This document shows positions 54,745 to 64,000 of a stretch of 64,000 bases of DNA, piece after piece. Source of the stretch: an uncultured Lachnospiraceae bacterium (GTDB lineage Bacteria; Bacillota; Clostridia; Lachnospirales; Lachnospiraceae). A program made the translations under genes and the position numbers. The notes beneath the pieces were generated by a model, which was not told where the DNA came from, made no database searches, and saw nothing but the letters and a program-made list of their open reading frames with translations. The DNA is taken from contig CANPZI010000004.1 in assembly GCA_947588995.1 (NCBI GenBank), positions 1 to 64,000 on the forward strand, written 5' to 3'. Numbering within the stretch: position 1 is the first letter of the stretch; every line of letters begins with the position of its first letter.

Positions 54745-56322
54745 TTATTCCGCCTCGATTTTCTCCAGGCGCACACCGCGGATGCGGACCGCGCCCGCGG
54801 CCTCCGCTCCGCCGAGGTTAAACTCCAGCCTCCCGTTGTTGTCGTCTCTGTCTTTCATCTTGAAATCGTAGGTATAGGTCTGCCAGTCCGGCGCAAGTTC
54901 CACGGCAGTGTCCGGCAGATAACGTCCCCAGCCCGCCGTCGGCGCGGACACGCACACGTTCATCTTCCCCGCCTCTTCGGCGCACGCCTCAAAAATCAGC
55001 CGGTAGCTATCTCCCTTGATCATCGGCAGGTCTGCCTGCACCAGCTGCACGGCATAGTCGACTGTGCCGGCTTTCTCCGTATCTATCGCAATCATACCGT
55101 CCTGTATGGACGCCTGCGCCGCGCCGCCCTGATCCAGCAGGAATACCCAGTTCTCTTCATCCGCCAGATCTTCCGCCTCGGCAAAATCCCCGTTGTAGAT
55201 GTAGTTGCCGTCCTCCGTCGCCTCCCGGTAGACTTTCTCCGGCTTCGTCACGTTCGTGTCATAGTGCTCTTTCTGATACACTCTGACATAATCGATCGCA
55301 AACTCCGCCCGGTCGAAATCCGTCGTCTCGTCGGGATTGCCCGGCCAGGTGCCGCCCACCGCCAGATTGAGCTGCACGTAGAAATTCTGGTCAAAGGGTG
55401 CGGGGTATGGCCTGTCGTCGATTCCCACATCGCCGGAGAACCAGTCATTCACGGTGTGGTACAGCTGATCGTCCACATAGAAACGCATCTCGCCGGGCTC
55501 CCACTCGACGGAAAACTCGTGAAAATCATCCGCAAAGCTCTCGCCCGACAGAACAAATTTTCCCTGCTGCTCCGCGTGCGGCTTGCCATAGTGGATCGTG
55601 CCGTAAGCCGTCTGCACATCATCCCCTAAGATTTCCATGATGTCGATCTCGCCGCACCGGGGCCAGTTGCCGTACAGACTCTGACTGGTCGGCATCATCC
55701 AGAACGCCGGCCACAGACCCTTGCCCTCCGGCACTTTCGCTCGCGCCGTCACCTTGCCGTAGAGGAAATCCTGCTTGCCCTTGGTCGTGACTTTGCCGGA
55801 AGTATAGTAGTCTTTCCCTTTCTCGTCCTGCGTCTTGATCGCCTTGATGACCATCTTTCCGTCCCAGACGAAGACATTGTCCGCGGACTCCGTATACTCC
55901 TGCAGCTCCGCGTTGGTCCAGCCGGGCGCGTGGGGCTCATAGTTCCAGATTTCCTCGTTCATCTGCGTGCCGTTGAACTCGTCGTGCCACAACAGGGTAT
56001 AGCCGTCGAGCTGCGGCACCTCCTCGTCCGCCACCTGATCGAGCAGACCGTCCGCCGACCGCTGCGGCACATCGGCCTGTGCCGTATCCGTCTGCCCGGC
56101 CGCTTCGTCCGGCTGCGCTTCTGCCGCTTCTTCCCCCGCGTTTCCGGCTGCTCCCGCTCCGTCCGCGGAAGTCTCGTCCGCCTCCTGCCGGGTTTCCTGG
56201 CCATTCTCCGCCGGTTCATCCGGCTCCCCGCCGCCGCAGGCGCAGACGCCGCATACCAGCGTCAGGCAGACCGCGGCCGCCGCCGCTTTCCGTATGCCGC
56301 GCCGCAATTGTTTTTTTCTCAT
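54745..56322 (-). CDS. GH16 endo-beta-glucanase lipoprotein with C-terminal carbohydrate-binding module
   Basis: 525 residues: a signal peptide with a lipobox ending GVCAC, an acidic Ala/Glu/Asp-rich linker to about residue 85, then a GH16 domain (about 95-345) with LLWHDEFNGTQMNEEIWNY, TSGKVTTKGKQDFLYGKVTARAK, and the catalytic GEIDIMEILG. The C-terminal region (about 365-525) starts NYIYNGDFAEAEDLADEENW and resembles CBM4/9-type modules. It probably cleaves beta-1,3- or beta-1,3-1,4-glucans at the cell surface, feeding the GH3 enzyme encoded 17 nt upstream. Start by GGAGGACGG. Confidence 0.94.
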   Translation of the reverse strand: MRKKQLRRGIRKAAAAAVCLTLVCGVCACGGGEPDEPAENGQETRQEADETSADGAGAAGNAGEEAAEAQPDEAAGQTDTAQADVPQRSADGLLDQVADEEVPQLDGYTLLWHDEFNGTQMNEEIWNYEPHAPGWTNAELQEYTESADNVFVWDGKMVIKAIKTQDEKGKDYYTSGKVTTKGKQDFLYGKVTARAKVPEGKGLWPAFWMMPTSQSLYGNWPRCGEIDIMEILGDDVQTAYGTIHYGKPHAEQQGKFVLSGESFADDFHEFSVEWEPGEMRFYVDDQLYHTVNDWFSGDVGIDDRPYPAPFDQNFYVQLNLAVGGTWPGNPDETTDFDRAEFAIDYVRVYQKEHYDTNVTKPEKVYREATEDGNYIYNGDFAEAEDLADEENWVFLLDQGGAAQASIQDGMIAIDTEKAGTVDYAVQLVQADLPMIKGDSYRLIFEACAEEAGKMNVCVSAPTAGWGRYLPDTAVELAPDWQTYTYDFKMKDRDDNNGRLEFNLGGAEAAGAVRIRGVRLEKIEAE

Positions 56323-56339
56323 TTCGCCGTCCTCCGCTC

Positions 56340-58619
56340 TCACTCATCCAGTGCGTTCAGCCGATCGACCAGCGCCTGCACGTCCGCCATCGTGATATGG
56401 CCGCCGAAGCTGATCGGCCCGCGCAGCGGCATGTATTCCGTCATGGAATCCGCCATCTCCTGCGACATGGCCTCTTTCGCCGCATCGCTCTCCTGCTGCT
56501 GCGGCTCCAGGTCGGGCATCAGCGATTTCATCATGCCCTCCACGATCGCCAGCGCCCTCGGATCTTTCCTCACATCGCCCAGCGTCGTGTCCGTCGTGTA
56601 GACGAAAGGAAGCTTCACCGTGGATTCCACCGTCACCGTCCTGGAGAGTACAATATCCCGGGACGACCTACCAATCAGGATGTCGAACTCGCCCGTCTCC
56701 ACATGCCAGTCATGAATCCGCACGCTGTAATAGGCGAACGCCCGCTTATCCAGCGTAAAAGCCACAGTCTTCGTCTCGCCGGGCGCAAGCTCCACCTTGG
56801 CGAAATCGCGCAGTTCTTTCACCGGGCGGATCACCGTGCTCTCCCTGTCGGCCACATAGAGCTGCACGACTTCCTTGCCCGCCATGCTGCCCGTGTTCGT
56901 CACGTCCACCGTCACGCGCAGCGTATCCGTATCCTTTAACCTGTCTTTGTCCACCGTCAGGTTGGCGTAATCAAAGGTCGTGTAGGAGAGGCCGTAGCCA
57001 AACGGGAACAGGACATCCATCTTCTTCTTATCATAGTAGCGATAACCCACGAAGATACCCTCGCGGTACTCCACCATATCTCCCTCGCCGATGTAGGACA
57101 GATAGGACGGGTTATCCTCCAGCTTTAACGGGAATGTCTCCGGCAGTTTCGCGCTGGGATTCACCTTGCCGAAGAGGATATCGCACACCGCGCCGCCTAC
57201 CGCCTGACCGCCCAGATAGGCTTCCACAACACCGGCCACCCGATCGATCCAGGGCATCTCCACCGGCGAACCGTTGTGCAGGACGACGACCGTATTCGGC
57301 TGCACGGCAGCAATCCGCTCGATCAATTCATTCTGGCAGCCCGGCAGGGACATATGTTTCCTGTCATAGCCCTCGGACTCGAATTTGTCCGGCAGTCCCG
57401 CGAAGACAACAGCAGCTTCGGCATTTTTTGCCGCCTCCACCGCCTCCGCCAGCAGTTTCTCATCTGTCCTGTCCTCCGCGTCGTCGAAGCCCTGCGCGTA
57501 GACCACGTCATAGACCCCTGCCGCGGCATCCAGCGCGGAAGTTACCTTGTGGCTGTTGATGTGGGAGCTGCCGCCGCCCTGATAGCGGGGCGTCTTCGCG
57601 TACTTGCCGATGAACGCCGCTTTCCGCTTCTCCGACAGCGGCAGCACCCCGTCGTTCTTCAGCAGAACAATCGTCTCCTCGGCCACCCTGCGCGCTGTCT
57701 CGTGATCTTTGTCCCTGTCAAACACCGCCGTCTTATCGCGGTTCTCCTCATAGCGGAACACAATGTTCAGGATGCGCTCCACCGCGGTGTCCAGAACGCT
57801 CTCGTCCAGCTCGCCGCTGAGTACGGCGCCCTCGATCATCTTGTCATTCACCCCGAAAGAACCCGGCATCTCCAGGTCAAGCCCGGCTTTCAGATCCTCC
57901 ACGCGGCTGTTCACCGCGCCCCAGTCGCTCATCACATAGCCGTCGAAGCCCCACTGCTCCCGCAGTGTGTCCGTCAGATACTGACGGTTCTGCGCCGCGT
58001 ATGTGCCGTTGATCTTGTTGTAGGAGCACATCACCGTCCACGGCTTCGCTTTCTTCACCGCGCCCTCGAACGCCGCCAGATAGATCTCGCGCAGCGTCCT
58101 CTCGTCCACACGCGAGTCACAGGACATTCTCCTTGTCTCCTGATTGTTCGCCAGAAAATGCTTGATGCTCGTGCCCACGTTCTTGCTCTGCACGCCGCTG
58201 ATCAGCGCGCCCGCCATCTCGCTGGCCACGAGCGGATCCTCCGAATAGTATTCAAAGTTGCGCCCGCACAGCGGAGAGCGCTTGATATTGACGGCCGGGC
58301 CGAGAATCACACTGACGCCTTCCGCCTGGCATTCATTGCCGAGCGTCTTTCCCATCTGCCTGATCAGCTCCCTGTTAAAGGAAGCCGCCGTGCCGCAGCC
58401 CGCCGGGAAGCAGACCGCCTTGATGCTGTCGTTCACGCCGAGATGATCCCCCTCCTGCTCCTGTTTGCGCAGTCCGTGAGGGCCGTCAGACACCATGCTC
58501 GCCGGTATTCCCAGACGCTCCACCGCTTCCGTGTGCCAGAAATCCGCACCCGAGCACATCGCCGCTTTCTCCTCCAGCGTCATCTGTGCCACCAACTCCT
58601 TAATCCTGTCTGCCGTCAT
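56340..58619 (-). CDS. GH3 beta-glucosidase
   Basis: 759 residues with the usual GH3 order: a TIM-barrel domain with the substrate loop (LGPAVNIKRSPLCGRNFEYYSEDP near 100) and nucleophile Asp in DGYVMSDWGAVNSR near 233, an alpha/beta sandwich, and a C-terminal fibronectin III-like domain (TVDVTNTGSMAGKEVVQLYVAD). No signal peptide, so it is cytoplasmic and would split imported oligosaccharides to glucose. Translation starts from GAGGAGG. It is the first gene of a two-gene operon with the GH16 lipoprotein, together a beta-glucan utilisation pair; no transporter gene is adjacent. Confidence 0.95.
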   Translation of the reverse strand: MTADRIKELVAQMTLEEKAAMCSGADFWHTEAVERLGIPASMVSDGPHGLRKQEQEGDHLGVNDSIKAVCFPAGCGTAASFNRELIRQMGKTLGNECQAEGVSVILGPAVNIKRSPLCGRNFEYYSEDPLVASEMAGALISGVQSKNVGTSIKHFLANNQETRRMSCDSRVDERTLREIYLAAFEGAVKKAKPWTVMCSYNKINGTYAAQNRQYLTDTLREQWGFDGYVMSDWGAVNSRVEDLKAGLDLEMPGSFGVNDKMIEGAVLSGELDESVLDTAVERILNIVFRYEENRDKTAVFDRDKDHETARRVAEETIVLLKNDGVLPLSEKRKAAFIGKYAKTPRYQGGGSSHINSHKVTSALDAAAGVYDVVYAQGFDDAEDRTDEKLLAEAVEAAKNAEAAVVFAGLPDKFESEGYDRKHMSLPGCQNELIERIAAVQPNTVVVLHNGSPVEMPWIDRVAGVVEAYLGGQAVGGAVCDILFGKVNPSAKLPETFPLKLEDNPSYLSYIGEGDMVEYREGIFVGYRYYDKKKMDVLFPFGYGLSYTTFDYANLTVDKDRLKDTDTLRVTVDVTNTGSMAGKEVVQLYVADRESTVIRPVKELRDFAKVELAPGETKTVAFTLDKRAFAYYSVRIHDWHVETGEFDILIGRSSRDIVLSRTVTVESTVKLPFVYTTDTTLGDVRKDPRALAIVEGMMKSLMPDLEPQQQESDAAKEAMSQEMADSMTEYMPLRGPISFGGHITMADVQALVDRLNALDE

Positions 58620-58713
58620 GATAAATCCTCCTCATACCATATTTTCTGCCCTGCGCCGGGCCCGACGCTTCTTTCAGCGGTCCGTCTCCCGGCGCTCTTT
58701 ACCCCGTCTTCGT

Positions 58714-59634
58714 TCACGCCAGCCCATCCGCCCGCGCTTTGTCCGCAATCATCCGATAGGTCGGCACCGGCACGCCATAGCGCTCGCCCATGCGCACCAC
58801 CTCGTAGATCAGCCCGTCGATTTCGGATGCCCTGCCCGCATAGATGTCCCGCTGCATGGAAGTGCTCGCCTGAGGATCCAGGGTGTCCAGAATCTGCAGA
58901 TTGGTCGTCACGATATCCGCCAGAAACGGCACGTCCATCGCCGCCGCCAGCGCGTCAATCTCTTTCATGAGTTTTACGAAAGTGTCCCGCGGCTCTCCCG
59001 TCACCTGCACTTCCCCGGCAGAGACATGATAATACAGGCCGCAGGCCGCCATCGGGGACACATAGGAGAACTTCTGCAGGGCATCCCGCCTGATATTGTC
59101 CGACAGCACGCCCTCGATGCCGCTGTCTTTTAAATCTCTCGCCACCTCAAACAGTTCCGGCCTGATGTCCTGCGGATCGCGGACGCCGTACACGATGCGG
59201 AAGATATCGCCGAGCAGCAGGATTGTCCCCGGCTCTTTGATCTCCCCCGCGATATAGATGCAGCCGTCCGTCACGAGGAGCCCCGGCAGTTTTTCCTGCA
59301 TCCTGCCGCCCGTTCCGTAGAGATTCAGAATCGGAATCACAATCGTCGTCTCTTTCGCAACTCTCCTGATAAAAGGAATCGTCTCGTCCAGGGAATAGCC
59401 TTTCACACAGACGAAGATGATGTCGGGCCGCTCGTCGTAATGTTCCATATCCGCCGCCCTGACGGGCTGTACGGTATAGCTGCCCTTTTTCGTCGTCTCC
59501 ATGTGGATACCGTGCTCTTTCATCCGTCTCAAATGTTCGCCCCGCGCGATGAGCGTCACGTCCTTGCCGGCCTGCGTCATATACGCGCCGATGCTGCCGC
59601 CCGTTCCGCCTGCGCCGATCACCAGATACTTCAT
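58714..59634 (-). CDS. Ketopantoate reductase family protein (ApbA/PanE-like)
   Basis: 306 residues: an N-terminal Rossmann domain (KYLVIGAGGTGGSIGAYMTQAGKDVTLIAR) for NADP and a C-terminal ApbA helical domain with SSTSMQRDIYAGRASEIDGL-like signature (ASTSMQRDIYAGRASEIDGLIYEV near 258-280) and GVPVPTYRMI. It reduces 2-dehydropantoate or a related 2-oxo acid. Without pan neighbours, true PanE function is unproven; several paralogues usually exist in Clostridia. It lies 20 nt from the downstream end of the sensor kinase gene. Confidence 0.92.
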   Translation of the reverse strand: MKYLVIGAGGTGGSIGAYMTQAGKDVTLIARGEHLRRMKEHGIHMETTKKGSYTVQPVRAADMEHYDERPDIIFVCVKGYSLDETIPFIRRVAKETTIVIPILNLYGTGGRMQEKLPGLLVTDGCIYIAGEIKEPGTILLLGDIFRIVYGVRDPQDIRPELFEVARDLKDSGIEGVLSDNIRRDALQKFSYVSPMAACGLYYHVSAGEVQVTGEPRDTFVKLMKEIDALAAAMDVPFLADIVTTNLQILDTLDPQASTSMQRDIYAGRASEIDGLIYEVVRMGERYGVPVPTYRMIADKARADGLA

Positions 59635-59654
59635 GTTTTTCCTCTTTCGTCTTT

Positions 59655-63581
<3,927 letters not shown>

Positions 63582-63611
63582 ATCGTATACTCTCCTTCGG
63601 CTCTCTGTGAT

Positions 63612-64000
63612 TTACTGTGCGACGGCCTCCTGCAGCGCCGTGACAAAAGAAGCGTACCACTCTTCAAACGCCTGATCGCTCGTCAGATCGGCGCAGGCTT
63701 CCTCCAGCGAACTGCCTAACGCCATCCGTCCGAGCACAGTCTCCCGGTCGGCGGCGGCTTTGTCCGCCAGATTGTATTCCAGCACGTTGCGCGCGTCGGC
63801 GCCGTGATCAAACGCCTTGTTGGTGTACAGCGTCGTGGTTCCGGCCGTATCGAAGCAGGAGACGAGCGTATCATAGGTCTTGCCCGGTATCTCCAGATCA
63901 TTGTCCGCAATCGTCTTATCCAGCATCTCGGCGGACAGCGCCGCCTTTTTCACCGGCATATAGCCCGAAGTGCAGCCGAAGAGCAGGTTGTTCTCCTCGC
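63612..64000 (-). CDS. Extracellular solute-binding protein, C-terminal part (cut by window edge)
   Basis: The open frame runs off the right edge; 129 codons including the stop are visible. The visible N-terminal end reads ENNLLFGCTSGYMPVKKAA, the hinge pattern (TSGYLPV) of family 1 ABC sugar-binding proteins. It is followed by LYTNKAFDHGADARNVLEYNL and a helical end SDQAFEEWYASFVTALQEAV. The protein is therefore the C-terminus of an ABC transporter substrate-binding lipoprotein, or a related binding protein without transporter. The stop lies 30 nt before the sensor kinase start, so the two are probably co-transcribed. Confidence 0.8.
   Translation of the reverse strand, partial: EENNLLFGCTSGYMPVKKAALSAEMLDKTIADNDLEIPGKTYDTLVSCFDTAGTTTLYTNKAFDHGADARNVLEYNLADKAAADRETVLGRMALGSSLEEACADLTSDQAFEEWYASFVTALQEAVAQ

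Noticed and set aside
58653..58695. GCGCCGGG/CCCGGCGC inverted repeat between the ketopantoate-reductase-like and GH3 genes
   Set aside because: The arms are only 8 bp around a 27-nt interior, there is no T-run on either strand, and such GC pairs are expected by chance here.

Overview
The window looks like chromosomal DNA of a Lachnospiraceae-type Clostridium (phylum Bacillota). The evidence is the gene content and order: type III glutamine synthetase, RNase J, IreB, MtaB, a DUF6465 protein, HrcA with a perfect CIRCE operator, HprK with a Crh-like HPr, WhiA/RapZ, ROK glucokinase and tandem hemerythrin. Promoters are of the sigma-A type, ribosome binding sites are strong AGGAGG-like, and TTG/GTG starts are used. 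Base composition is moderately GC-rich, except for a visibly AT-richer restriction-modification block. Almost every gene is intact; one is cut by the right edge.

Layout. 1-3,210: tRNA-Gln, a small lipoprotein and glutamine synthetase III, which has an attenuator-like leader. 3,281-10,110: an RNA-metabolism block (mtaB, then ireB-ruvX-DUF1292-RNase J-YlbF-mini-MltG-TrmR-U32) that parallels the Bacillus yrzL-yrrK-yrzB-yrrL-yrrM-yrrN/O order. 10,144-10,487: a monocistronic HPr-like gene without the active histidine. 10,524-22,050: the heat-shock cluster hrcA-grpE-dnaK-dnaJ, then a DUF3048 lipoprotein, prmA, vanZ-like, rsmE, a cysteine desulfurase and thiI, all on the minus strand. 22,120-28,670: DUF6465 protein, UppP, an aminotransferase, an AEC transporter, cysK and a DUF4143 ATPase preceded by a 33-bp repeat array. 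28,860-31,856: an Amt-PII fusion and a GNAT acetyltransferase. 31,872-35,800: a two-gene restriction-modification system in which one polypeptide carries both an m5C and an m6A methyltransferase. 35,850-42,415: cyclophilin, a candidate small RNA, an alanine/glycine:sodium symporter with an attenuator leader, an alpha/beta hydrolase, tandem hemerythrin, a histidine phosphatase and class II aldolase. 42,442-52,821: a lipid kinase, then ftsH-uvrC-hprK-glcK-murB-rapZ-whiA-crh, which joins carbon-catabolite control with wall-precursor synthesis and DNA repair. 52,919-64,000: pyrG with a structured leader, a GH3-GH16 beta-glucan pair, a ketopantoate-reductase-like protein, a 1308-residue hybrid sensor kinase with a GGDEF domain, and the end of a solute-binding protein gene.

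Themes. Carbon: HprK, a Crh-like HPr with Glu at position 15, a second His-less HPr relative, glucokinase and aldolase point to a Ser46-phosphorylation circuit. Nitrogen: glnN, amt-PII and the amino-acid symporter each have a terminator-like hairpin between promoter and start codon, which suggests shared control by attenuation. RNA structure: the most unusual signal is a roughly 100-nt leader found twice, ahead of the DUF3048 lipoprotein gene and pyrG. Its hairpin loop is perfectly complementary to a block just before the ribosome binding site, and that site is part of the conserved element. Other unexplained structures are the dnaK-dnaJ spacer, the 33-bp repeats, and a 41-bp promoter sequence shared by ireB and the restriction-modification operon.
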